From an uncultured Duncaniella sp. (GTDB lineage Bacteria; Bacteroidota; Bacteroidia; Bacteroidales; Muribaculaceae): a DNA stretch of 64,000 nucleotides. The notes beneath the pieces are model-generated. The model worked only from the letters and a program-made list of their open reading frames with translations. It was not told the DNA's origin and did no database searches. Position numbers and translations under genes: made by a program. Positions 45,024 through 52,563 of the stretch are shown here, piece after piece. The DNA lies in contig CAJULW010000035.1 in the NCBI GenBank assembly GCA_910587515.1, positions 62,001 to 126,000 of the forward strand, written 5' to 3'. Positions within the stretch are counted from its first letter, which is position 1. Each line of letters begins with the position of its first letter.

Positions 45024-45554
45024 TCAGTCGATGGCGGATACACAGGCTGTCGCAAGGGTTATGCGTTCGAGAGTTGCGACTGGGAGGGTGAAATATAGCG
45101 GAATGTCGCGGATAATGGAGAGACGGTGTTCGTCTTCAAAGTTGTCTTCCGCGAGCCAGCGGTCTATTATATGGAGAACTTTATGGCGGACTGCGTCTTG
45201 GTTGCGCCTCCATCCGTCGCCTATCAATGTTATCAGCAAGTGCGAAACCAATTCGCAATCTTCGAGATTGGAGCCGGCTTCGCCTAACAGACGGGCGTTG
45301 CGGTCAATGAGTGACCTGATCATGTCCATGTCGCGCAACTCAATGTCAGCGACATCGAAAATCAACCGCTTCAATGCGAGAATAAGACGTGAACGGTCGT
45401 GAGGATCGACGGTCTGATCTATCATAAGCAACAACGCTCGTTGAAGCCCAATGATCTCATCACCGACAGAAGCCGTATCGCAACCATTGTCGAAAAGATC
45501 ATTGAAACGGCCGATGTTGTCATCCACAAACCGGCATATTTCTGTAGCTGTCAT
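45024..45554 (-). CDS. upxZ: UpxZ-like inhibitor of transcription antitermination
   Basis: 176 residues. Position directly after upxY with a 4-bp ATGA overlap is that of UpxZ in Bacteroides capsule loci. The part from 'NLEDCELVSHLLITLIGD' to 'AVRHKVLHIIDRWLAEDNFEDEHRLSIIRDI' resembles the C-terminal half of UpxZ as I recall it; the N-terminal half is divergent and longer. In Bacteroides fragilis, UpxZ proteins block the antiterminators of other capsule loci, so only one capsule is made at a time. That role here is by analogy. Confidence 0.7.
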   Translation of the reverse strand: MTATEICRFVDDNIGRFNDLFDNGCDTASVGDEIIGLQRALLLMIDQTVDPHDRSRLILALKRLIFDVADIELRDMDMIRSLIDRNARLLGEAGSNLEDCELVSHLLITLIGDGWRRNQDAVRHKVLHIIDRWLAEDNFEDEHRLSIIRDIPLYFTLPVATLERITLATACVSAID

Positions 45555-46087
45555 TTCGGATTTTCGATTAATTCAAGTAAATCAGGATGGATGAAAGGAA
45601 GCGCGATTGCACATAGGCCTTCGATTTCGACAACGACATGCCTATTGTTACGTATGCGTCTGATATATCCTTCATAGCCTTCAAACGGACCGGCCTTGAC
45701 ACGGACACGGTCACCGTTTCGAAACCCTGTTTTACGATATACCTCGCACCGGGCGCTTTCATCGGCTGTCAGCAGACGCATCAGGTGCATTTCTTTTTCT
45801 GGTATCGGCTTAGGGCAAGCCCCGACCTCACCTCGATATATCCAAAACGGGACAAGGCGATGAAGCCTCTCTCGGCTGTCATGCTCGAGCCTAAGAGCCT
45901 CCTGAGCAGTAGTTTTTATAAAAAGTAATTTAGGTATAAGCGGTTTTATCCTGACGACCCTTCCGGTCTTGTCTCGAAGTCTTTCGATCGGGAGATAAGT
46001 GTCTTCACATATAGCCGAAAAGCTATTTTCAGCTTCAAATTCCCTAAGAGTCTTCACTGCATACCAATGTAAATTGTCTTGGTCCAT
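45551..46087 (-). CDS. upxY: UpxY-like NusG-family transcription antiterminator
   Basis: 178 residues. N-terminal NGN-type domain 'LHWYAVKTLREFEAENSF...IPKLLFIKTTAQEAL' and C-terminal KOW motif 'GDRVRVKAGPFEGYEGYIRRIRNNRHVVVEIEG' (~125-158). UpxY proteins prevent premature termination in the leader of their own capsule operon. First gene of the leftward operon. Its leader (46088-46265) lies between the ATG and the invertible promoter segment, exactly the arrangement of Bacteroides phase-variable capsule loci. Confidence 0.88.
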   Translation of the reverse strand: MDQDNLHWYAVKTLREFEAENSFSAICEDTYLPIERLRDKTGRVVRIKPLIPKLLFIKTTAQEALRLEHDSRERLHRLVPFWIYRGEVGACPKPIPEKEMHLMRLLTADESARCEVYRKTGFRNGDRVRVKAGPFEGYEGYIRRIRNNRHVVVEIEGLCAIALPFIHPDLLELIENPK

Positions 46088-46265
46088 TCTATCTTTAATT
46101 TTGAAAATAGATATTTTTTACCCTACCCTGCTATCAGTCAGATAAACCAACCTCAAACAAGCCTGTCATGGACCGCCCGTCTACATTTCACGCTTCGGGT
46201 CTGAAGTCTCTCCTTAATACAAGGGCTCAACCGCTGTCCATAGCTCCTTATTTCAGAAGCCAAAA
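46088..46265 (-). promoter_or_regulatory. untranslated leader of the polysaccharide operon
   Basis: 178 bp between upxY and the left inverted repeat. No Bacteroidetes -7 box (CAAAnnTA on the plus strand) was found in it, so the operon appears to depend on the invertible promoter. A small CTT...AAG hairpin (minus-strand CTTCAGACCCGAAG near 46193-46206) is the only structure noticed; a hairpin in the leader is the kind of element UpxY acts on, but the match is weak. Confidence 0.5.
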
Positions 46266-46297
46266 TTAAGTCTCTCTCCATAAGAGATACTTAAATT
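46266..46297 (+). repeat. left inverted repeat of the invertible segment
   Basis: Its reverse complement contains TAAGTATCTCTTATGGAGAG, identical to the right repeat over a 26-bp core (46272-46297), then one mismatch and five more matching bases. Within the core, TCTCT and AGAGA flank a 5-bp TATGG, a layout expected of a tyrosine-recombinase crossover site. Confidence 0.9.
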
Positions 46298-46334
46298 TAA
46301 TAATCTCCTGATTATCTATATATTACGCCCCTAC

Positions 46335-46386
46335 TAAAACTTCATTTTTAAAACATTGCAGCAAATGTTTTAAAAATGAAGTTTTA
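46335..46386. terminator. perfect 23-bp-stem hairpin inside the invertible segment
   Basis: 46335-46357 is perfectly complementary to 46364-46386 with a 6-nt GCAGCA loop. The stem is AT-rich with A/T runs at both ends, so it could end transcription in both directions. It always lies behind the promoter whichever way the segment is turned, and so could insulate the silent side. The terminator role is inference; cruciform extrusion is another possibility. Confidence 0.6.
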
Positions 46387-46421
46387 AGCCATTTTTGACC
46401 ATCCTTTTACTTCCCTAATAT

Positions 46422-46453
46422 ATTGCGTGTTTCGTGGAAAAATATTACTTTTG
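46422..46453 (+). promoter_or_regulatory. promoter inside the invertible segment, pointing right
   Basis: -7 box TACTTTTG (46446-46453) fits TAnnTTTG, with ATTG at 46422-46425 standing for the -33 TTTG, a 20-bp spacing. Transcription would begin near 46460, inside the right repeat, and run towards the gene at 46686. On the minus strand of the segment no TAnnTTTG was found. Confidence 0.75.
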
Positions 46454-46457
46454 TCAT

Positions 46458-46489
46458 AATTTAAGTATCTCTTATGGAGAGAGTCTTAA
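46458..46489 (-). repeat. right inverted repeat of the invertible segment
   Basis: Partner of 46266-46297; identical core at 46458-46483, one mismatch at 46484, and matches again at 46485-46489. Confidence 0.9.
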
Positions 46490-46685
46490 ATCACAACTCA
46501 TCACAAGGCTCACGCCATCAGCTATTTAACCTTTTAAACACACTAAATAACTTTAATCCGCCTCCTATTCACCACATTCAAAGTGGACATAATCATTAAA
46601 TTTAATTAAATATTCTATCAACAGTTATTGGAGATATTCAATTAGATTTTTTTAAATATATTAATCTCCTAATACCATCTCAATC
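46490..46685 (+). other. leader of the divergent surface-protein gene
   Basis: 196 AT-rich bp with no TTTG word at all and therefore no Bacteroidetes -7 box. An imperfect dyad (TATTGGAGAT near 46628 and ATCTCCTAATA near 46665) sits just before the ATG. The absence of a promoter is the reason to connect the downstream gene to the invertible promoter. Confidence 0.55.
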
Positions 46686-48128
46686 ATGTCAATACGACAT
46701 ATTTACAGCCTGACATCATTTCTATTTATACTTTCGTTACTCTCTCCGACACAGCTAAATGGAAATACCAGATATGAACTTGTTACTTCAGACGACATGT
46801 TGCTTGACGGATGTGTCTACTTGATCGTGGCAAAGGATATCGACATCGCAGCCGGCAAGCCAAAGGTAACGAACAATAAATTCAGAAATTTCCCGTCAGT
46901 AATCGTCAAACGGGATGGATCCGATATAAATATCGATGGTGTCCCTGAACTTGAGGAGTTCTGCCTACGGCATTTCCATAAAAACAGCCAAAAAGACGAA
47001 AAATATCCATGGGGGTTCGTCACTGTCTCGCAAAGCTATGTCGTCACCCACTATACCGATGGTTATTTAGGCCCGCTTGACACCTCTGACGATCCTACAC
47101 GGACAGGCAATTTCATGGATATTTCAATATCTATCGACCCTACACACCATTCGGCTTCAACTGAATTTCTGTCAATATGGCAGGCTTTCGCAGAGAAAGG
47201 ACTCAGATTCAACAATATAAGGAATGACGAATATGAACTTGGGGTATATCGCGAAAACGACGAATCCGCTCTCCCCATACAGTTGTATCGCAAAAATATT
47301 TATGATCTGCATATCAAAAATCAAAAACCCGCATACAATGCCGACGAAGATATCGAGGTACACGTAAATGTCTTCAGCCAGGACGACAATAACAGCAAAG
47401 GATATCTCTTTTATTGTTTCAATGACGGAGAAATGCTCACTGCAAACGAAGTGTGGAGCCTCTGTGCCTCAGCCGACAGAAAAACGCAATCAGCCTATCA
47501 AGCCGACGGCACTGTCAAGATCGCCTACCCCGGAGGAAACAAAACCCTGTGGGTCGTACGTGAACATGCAGGCAGTCAATATTACAACGATATCTTACGT
47601 ATAGACCTTACAGACAAGCTGCCTGTCACAAACGAGGCAGACGGACATTTCACACATCCTAAAGCCTCGGATTGCAAGATAGGCCAAGCGATTGACTTCA
47701 ATAAACAGGAGGACGTAAAAATATATTATACTCTTGACGGCCGTGACCCTATTATAGAAAACGTGGAGACATCCTACCTTGACAACAAAACAGCCAATGC
47801 AGATCCCAACGCAGCAGACGGTGACGTGTCCGAGGACGACGACCATTCTGGATTAACATACGATCTTGATATACGGCCGATCATTTATGAAGGTTTCGCT
47901 CTTGATATCAGTTATGTAGCCGTTAAAAACGGTCATGCTCCCAGTCCGGTGTCAAGACTTTCGCTCAAGGGCGAGTCGACAGGCATTACAGATATTGAAA
48001 CCGACACATTTTCAGGAGGCTACACATATTTCAATCTCCAAGGCATACGGATAGCAAAACCGCATGAACCTGGAATATATTTACGTCTCAACCCACAGGG
48101 GAAATCCGAAAAAATAATCATCCGCTGA
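46686..48128 (+). CDS. secreted surface protein with chitobiase-type domain and sorting-like tail
   Basis: 480 residues, function unknown. A signal peptide (MSIRHIYSLTSFLFILSLLSPTQLNG) is followed by 'YELVTSDDMLLDGCVYLIVAKD', a beta-domain opening common in Bacteroidetes surface proteins. Around residues 335-425, 'VKIYYTLDGRDPI' to 'AVKNGHAPSPVSRLSL' fits the chitobiase/beta-hexosaminidase C-terminal (CHB_HEX_C_1) fold. The end, GITDIETD followed by YFNLQGIRI...PGIYLRL...IIR, matches the tail of the pectinesterase-like protein (GISDIESD, YYNIQGIQV...PGVLIKV...VVR) and should direct it to the surface. It is divergent from the capsule operon and lies directly downstream of the promoter in the present orientation of the invertible segment. 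Confidence 0.75.
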   Translation: MSIRHIYSLTSFLFILSLLSPTQLNGNTRYELVTSDDMLLDGCVYLIVAKDIDIAAGKPKVTNNKFRNFPSVIVKRDGSDINIDGVPELEEFCLRHFHKNSQKDEKYPWGFVTVSQSYVVTHYTDGYLGPLDTSDDPTRTGNFMDISISIDPTHHSASTEFLSIWQAFAEKGLRFNNIRNDEYELGVYRENDESALPIQLYRKNIYDLHIKNQKPAYNADEDIEVHVNVFSQDDNNSKGYLFYCFNDGEMLTANEVWSLCASADRKTQSAYQADGTVKIAYPGGNKTLWVVREHAGSQYYNDILRIDLTDKLPVTNEADGHFTHPKASDCKIGQAIDFNKQEDVKIYYTLDGRDPIIENVETSYLDNKTANADPNAADGDVSEDDDHSGLTYDLDIRPIIYEGFALDISYVAVKNGHAPSPVSRLSLKGESTGITDIETDTFSGGYTYFNLQGIRIAKPHEPGIYLRLNPQGKSEKIIIR

Positions 48129-48161
48129 TATAACAGACTCTGAACAGTCCAAATACCAGTG

Positions 48162-48216
48162 TATTTCAGGGCGTGCACGGATTTAATTCAGTAAAATCCG
48201 TGCACGCCCTGAAATA
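48162..48216. terminator. terminator of the surface-protein gene (perfect 23-bp stem)
   Basis: 48162-48184 is perfectly complementary to 48194-48216 with a 9-nt loop, 33 bp after the stop codon. The longer ORF of the transporter downstream would start inside this hairpin, which argues for the later start at 48287. Confidence 0.88.
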
Positions 48217-48230
48217 TGGGGAATTTGTTT

Positions 48231-48238
48231 TAACTTTG
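48231..48238 (+). promoter_or_regulatory. -7 promoter box of fucP-fkp
   Basis: TAACTTTG fits TAnnTTTG, 15 bp past the terminator and 49 bp before the ATG at 48287. Confidence 0.6.
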
Positions 48239-48286
48239 CGAAATCAAACCACGACAGCCAGTCTCTATCAAATTAGAATAAGGTAT

Positions 48287-49615
48287 ATGAATAAGCAAAG
48301 CTCAGGGTCACTTCTCGCACGGAACGGTGTCAGCTTTCTACTACCGTTCATCGTAATAACATCATGTTTCGCCCTATGGGGATTCGCAAACGACATCACC
48401 GGTCCGCTTGTCAAAGCATTCTCCAAAATCTTTAGAATGAGCGTCACGGAAGGCGCATTGGTCCAGGTCGCTTTTTATTTGGGATATTTCTGCATGGCGT
48501 TTCCAGCCGCTCTGTTCATACAGCGTTATTCCTATAAAGCCGGTGTCATACTCGGCCTCTCATTATACGCTGCCGGAGCATTTCTGTTCATTCCCGCACA
48601 GATGACAGGCATATACTTTCCTTTCCTGCTCGCATATTTTATAATGACCTGCGGACTGTCATTCCTTGAAACGAGCTGCAACCCTTACATCTATTGTATG
48701 GGGCCGGAAGAGACTGCCACACGACGGCTCAATCTCGCACAGGCATTCAATCCGATAGGCGCGTTGGCTGGAATGTATGTCGCAATGCAATTCGTTCAGG
48801 CCAAGCTCAATCCAATGGACTCAGCAGCGAGAGGCACGCTGACTCCCGAAGAATTCGAGGCTGTCAAAAACGAGGATCTATGGGTATTGATACAACCATA
48901 TATTTACATCGGAGCTATAATCCTGCTCTTATTGCTCATCGTCCGTTTCATGAAAACACCAAAAGCCGGTGATTCACGTTCCGAGAAAAAACTGTCAACA
49001 GCGATAAAAGAGCTTGCGAACATAAAAAATTATCGTGAAGGCGTGATAGCTCAGTTTTTTTATGTTGGCGCACAAGTCATGTGCTGGACATTCATCATCC
49101 AATACGGAACACATGTTTTCATGTCCGAGGGAATGGACGAACAAAGCGCAGAAATCCTATCGCAAAAATACAACATAGCCGCAATGGTCTTCTTCACATG
49201 CAGCCGCTTTATATGCACGTGGTTTCTAAAATACATCGCACCTGGACGCCTCCTTTCCATACTCGGTCTTCTCGGAACACTGCTAACAGCCGGAGCTATC
49301 GTACTTACGGACAGATCGGGAATATATTGTCTCGTCGGAATCAGCGCTTGCATGTCGCTGATGTTCCCAACAATCTACGGAATCGCGCTACGCGGTCTCG
49401 GCGACAATGTGAAATTCGGAAGCGCCGGACTGATAATGTCTATCCTTGGCGGCTCGGTCTTCCCTCCTCTACAGGCACTCGTGATAGATTCTGGCATTTC
49501 CGCAGCAGGACTGCCTGCCACAAACCTGTCTTTTATCATACCACTGGTTTGTTTCATTGTCATAACCGCCTATGGATGCAGGGCATATAACCGTCGCAAC
49601 TCCAATATCATTTGA
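48287..49615 (+). CDS. fucP: L-fucose:H+ symporter family MFS sugar transporter
   Basis: 442 residues from the ATG at 48287; the 38-residue extension to 48173 runs through the promoter and terminator and is rejected. Twelve-helix major facilitator of the FucP/GluP/NagP group: 'TSCFALWGFANDITGPLVKAFSKIF' in helix 1, 'VQVAFYLGYFCMAFPAALFIQRYSYK' in helix 2, and 'FLETSCNPYIYCMGPEETATRRLNLAQAFNPIGALAG' with the conserved Asn residues. Fucose is favoured as substrate because fkp follows 30 bp downstream. Confidence 0.9.
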   Translation: MNKQSSGSLLARNGVSFLLPFIVITSCFALWGFANDITGPLVKAFSKIFRMSVTEGALVQVAFYLGYFCMAFPAALFIQRYSYKAGVILGLSLYAAGAFLFIPAQMTGIYFPFLLAYFIMTCGLSFLETSCNPYIYCMGPEETATRRLNLAQAFNPIGALAGMYVAMQFVQAKLNPMDSAARGTLTPEEFEAVKNEDLWVLIQPYIYIGAIILLLLLIVRFMKTPKAGDSRSEKKLSTAIKELANIKNYREGVIAQFFYVGAQVMCWTFIIQYGTHVFMSEGMDEQSAEILSQKYNIAAMVFFTCSRFICTWFLKYIAPGRLLSILGLLGTLLTAGAIVLTDRSGIYCLVGISACMSLMFPTIYGIALRGLGDNVKFGSAGLIMSILGGSVFPPLQALVIDSGISAAGLPATNLSFIIPLVCFIVITAYGCRAYNRRNSNII

Positions 49616-49645
49616 AAAAACATCCAATCCAAGAAAACAATAGCC

Positions 49646-52384
49646 ATGACGAAAAAACTTTTATCGCTCCCTCCGAATCTTGTAGGTTGTTTCCATGACA
49701 TAACCGGACTATCCAAGGCAGAATATTTCTGCACATCAGATCCCGTCGGCCATAGACTCGGAAGCGGAGGCGGCACGACATGGATACTTGAAGAATGTCA
49801 TCGTGCAGACAAGTCCATGTCCGATGATCTCCCGGAGTGGCTGTCAAAAGAAAAAAAAATCATAATTCACGCCGGAGGACAAAGCCGCAGACTACCATCA
49901 TACGCCCCATCCGGCAAAATTCTCACCCCCATACCCATTTTCAGATGGGAACGCGGACAGTCACTGACGCAGACATTGCTGGATCTGCAACTGCCGCTCT
50001 ATGAAAGGATAATGCGTCTCGCGCCTCAATCGATCCACACAATGGTGGTTAGTGGAGACGTATATATCCGTGCCTCTTCACAATTGCCTCCCGTCCCCGA
50101 TGCGGATGTGGTCTGTTACGGCCTTTGGCTCGACGCATCCATCGCAAAAAATCACGGTGTATTCTATAGCGACCAATCGTCACCATCCACCCTCAAGCGG
50201 ATGCTTCAAAAGCCGTCCGTCGACAAGTTAAACTCGCTTCTTCAAACCGGCTATTACCTTACAGACATAGGCATTTGGCTATTAAGCGACCGTGCGGTTG
50301 AAATGCTGCGAAAACGTTCGCACAATCCCGACGGTTCACTTCGCGAATATGACCTATATTCCGACTTCGGCCGCTCACTCGGCACTGATCCGGAAATACA
50401 AGACTCGGAACTCAGCAAATTGACTGTGGCAATAATCCCCCTACCCGAAGGTGAATTCTATCATTACGGAACCGGTCGCGAAATGATCTCATCGACACTT
50501 GCTATCCAGAATCTTGTCAACGATCAACGGGAAATCATGCATCGGGACAGGAAACCGCATCCATCCATATTTGTGCAGAATGCCATAGTCGACATCAAAT
50601 TCGGACAGGGCAATACTAACATCTGGATCGAAAACAGCCATATAGCAAGCGGATGGGAACTCACATCCGACCACATAATAACCGGGATCCCGCAAAACGA
50701 CTGGCGGATTAGCCTCAAACCTGGACAATGTATCGATATAGTCCCTGTCGAATCAGATGCATATACCGTAAGAGTATATAATATCGATGACAAATTTGCT
50801 GGAGAAGAGCAGAAACGACCGCGTTATCCGATCGTCCATGACCAAGCCGAAATTGGCGACATCATAAAATCCATGCTTGCCGGCATTACGGAATTTCCTG
50901 GATACCGGATGTTAAGCGCGGAACATATCTCAGACATAGCCCGGCTCGATAGACTTGTGCAACAACGCAAAGCATTCCTCAAAGCCAATCGCAAAGCCCT
51001 TGCCGACAACCATCCGCACAGCGTGTTCTACCAAAGCGATCTTCTTGAAGCCGCCAACGCGTTTGCGGCCGAATCAATCCCTCTCCCCCGACCAATAGCC
51101 GAGAATGAAAATCTGATAAAACGGATCAGCGACGCCATGTTCAGAGCCGAAGTCTCACGGCTCAACGGCATAGATGAATCCGGCACATACGAGAGAAAGG
51201 CATTTTCCCTACTGCGGGAAGGACTGACACGAACGATACTCGAACATAAGGAACTACCCAAAAGGGACGTCTGTTCCGACCAAATCGTATGGAGCCGCTC
51301 TCCGGTGCGTATAGATATAGCCGGAGGATGGACCGACACCCCTCCCTACTGTCTTTTGGAAGGAGGCAACGTGATCAACTTCGCTATCGAACTAAACGGC
51401 CAACCACCATTGCAGGCATACATACGCCCATGTAGCGAATACCACATCATTTGCCGCAGTATCGATCTCGGAGCGGAGGAAAGAATCGAAAATTTCGAAT
51501 CGATACGCGATTTCCACCGGGTAGGAAGCCCCTTCTCAATCCCCAAAGCCGCTCTCGCCCTTGCCGGATTCCATCCGGATTTCTGCCCGATATCCTATCC
51601 CGATCTTCGCTCTCAGCTTAAAGAATTCGGTTCCGGCCTTGAAATAACATTATTTTCTGCGATTCCAGCCGGTAGCGGTCTTGGAACAAGCAGCATTCTC
51701 GCTGCAACCGTATTGGGAGCACTCAATGACTTCTGCAGCCTCGCATGGGACAAAAACGAGATCTGCCGTCGCACACTTGTTTTGGAACAGCTCCTTACAA
51801 CCGGAGGCGGATGGCAAGACCAATTCGGAGGCGTCATCGGAGGATTGAAACTATTGCAAAGCAGCAAAGGTTTCGACCAAAGTCCTGTCGTACATTGGTT
51901 GCCAGACACCGTATTCACAAGTCCGGAATATGCCCCATGCCATTTGCTTTACTACACGGGAATTACGCGTACAGCCAAAGACATACTTGCCGAAATCGTC
52001 CGCCACATGTTTTTAAATGAAGGGAAACAACTGAGACTGTTACGGGAAATGAAAGCCCATACAACTGAGATGTTCGATGCCATACAGCGCTGCAGTTTCA
52101 ATCGTGTAGGAGAGCTCGTACGTAAGACTTGGACACAAAACATCGCACTCGACAGAGGCACAAATCCTCCCGACGTAGAACGCCTTGCACACCTGATCGA
52201 CGATTTGTGTCTCGGTTACAAACTGCCCGGAGCCGGTGGAGGCGGATATCTATATATGATAGCGAAAGATCCGGAAGCGTCAGCCAGAATAAAACAAATT
52301 CTAAATTCAAACCAAATGCGTCAGAACGCAAGATTTGTCGACATGTCCCTATCCAAGACCGGACTGAATGTTACACGAAGCTGA
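49646..52384 (+). CDS. fkp: bifunctional fucokinase/GDP-L-fucose pyrophosphorylase
   Basis: 912 residues, close to the ~950 of Bacteroides fragilis Fkp. The N-terminal half is the nucleotidyltransferase, with 'GHRLGSGGGTTWILEEC' as the GTP-binding loop and 'HAGGQSRRLPSYAPSGKILTPIP'. The C-terminal ~350 residues are a GHMP kinase: 'SPVRIDIAGGWTDTPPYC', 'PAGSGLGTSSILAATVLGAL' and 'PGAGGGGYLYM'. It turns scavenged L-fucose into GDP-fucose via fucose-1-phosphate, which feeds fucosylation of capsule and surface glycoproteins. Co-transcribed with fucP and next to the capsule locus. Confidence 0.96.
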   Translation: MTKKLLSLPPNLVGCFHDITGLSKAEYFCTSDPVGHRLGSGGGTTWILEECHRADKSMSDDLPEWLSKEKKIIIHAGGQSRRLPSYAPSGKILTPIPIFRWERGQSLTQTLLDLQLPLYERIMRLAPQSIHTMVVSGDVYIRASSQLPPVPDADVVCYGLWLDASIAKNHGVFYSDQSSPSTLKRMLQKPSVDKLNSLLQTGYYLTDIGIWLLSDRAVEMLRKRSHNPDGSLREYDLYSDFGRSLGTDPEIQDSELSKLTVAIIPLPEGEFYHYGTGREMISSTLAIQNLVNDQREIMHRDRKPHPSIFVQNAIVDIKFGQGNTNIWIENSHIASGWELTSDHIITGIPQNDWRISLKPGQCIDIVPVESDAYTVRVYNIDDKFAGEEQKRPRYPIVHDQAEIGDIIKSMLAGITEFPGYRMLSAEHISDIARLDRLVQQRKAFLKANRKALADNHPHSVFYQSDLLEAANAFAAESIPLPRPIAENENLIKRISDAMFRAEVSRLNGIDESGTYERKAFSLLREGLTRTILEHKELPKRDVCSDQIVWSRSPVRIDIAGGWTDTPPYCLLEGGNVINFAIELNGQPPLQAYIRPCSEYHIICRSIDLGAEERIENFESIRDFHRVGSPFSIPKAALALAGFHPDFCPISYPDLRSQLKEFGSGLEITLFSAIPAGSGLGTSSILAATVLGALNDFCSLAWDKNEICRRTLVLEQLLTTGGGWQDQFGGVIGGLKLLQSSKGFDQSPVVHWLPDTVFTSPEYAPCHLLYYTGITRTAKDILAEIVRHMFLNEGKQLRLLREMKAHTTEMFDAIQRCSFNRVGELVRKTWTQNIALDRGTNPPDVERLAHLIDDLCLGYKLPGAGGGGYLYMIAKDPEASARIKQILNSNQMRQNARFVDMSLSKTGLNVTRS

Positions 52385-52430
52385 CAAAAACAAGATTTAG
52401 AACCCGTTTAACCTTTTACCGTTTTTAACA

Positions 52431-52455
52431 TTAGGCTCCTCGTTTTGGAGCCTAA
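52431..52455 (+). terminator. terminator after fkp
   Basis: TTAGGCTCC pairs perfectly with GGAGCCTAA around a 7-nt loop, followed by TTTGTTGG; 47 bp beyond the fkp stop. Confidence 0.75.
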
Positions 52456-52482
52456 TTTGTTGGGCATAGTTGAAAAATTCCG

Positions 52483-52490
52483 TAATTTTG
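52483..52490 (+). promoter_or_regulatory. -7 promoter box of lysS-gpsA-pgi
   Basis: TAATTTTG fits TAnnTTTG, 74 bp before the lysS ATG. Confidence 0.55.
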
Positions 52491-52563
52491 CAATTATTTC
52501 CGCTTTACAGGCAGAAATCTGAATACTCAAACACCTACTTATAATATAAGATCATCAATCCAT

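Larger units (their letters stand above)
46266..46489. promoter_or_regulatory. invertible promoter segment (phase switch) upstream of upxY
   Basis: Two 32-bp inverted repeats (46266-46297 and 46458-46489; 26-bp identical core) enclose 160 bp. Inside are one promoter, pointing right, and one perfect hairpin. By analogy with Bacteroides capsule promoters flanked by inverted repeats and turned by a site-specific recombinase, this is read as a DNA-inversion switch. In the given orientation the promoter points away from upxY, which is the OFF state for the capsule. No recombinase is encoded in the window, so it would have to act from elsewhere. Confidence 0.85.

Noticed and set aside
46204..46217. 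Possible third partial copy of the switch repeat (AAGTCTCTCCTTAA) in the upxY leader
   Set aside because: It matches the left repeat over only about nine contiguous bases and then needs a gap, so chance similarity is likely.
48173..48286. N-terminal extension of the FucP-like ORF
   Set aside because: It would run through the terminator hairpin and the promoter; the ATG at 48287 starts a normal transporter N-terminus.
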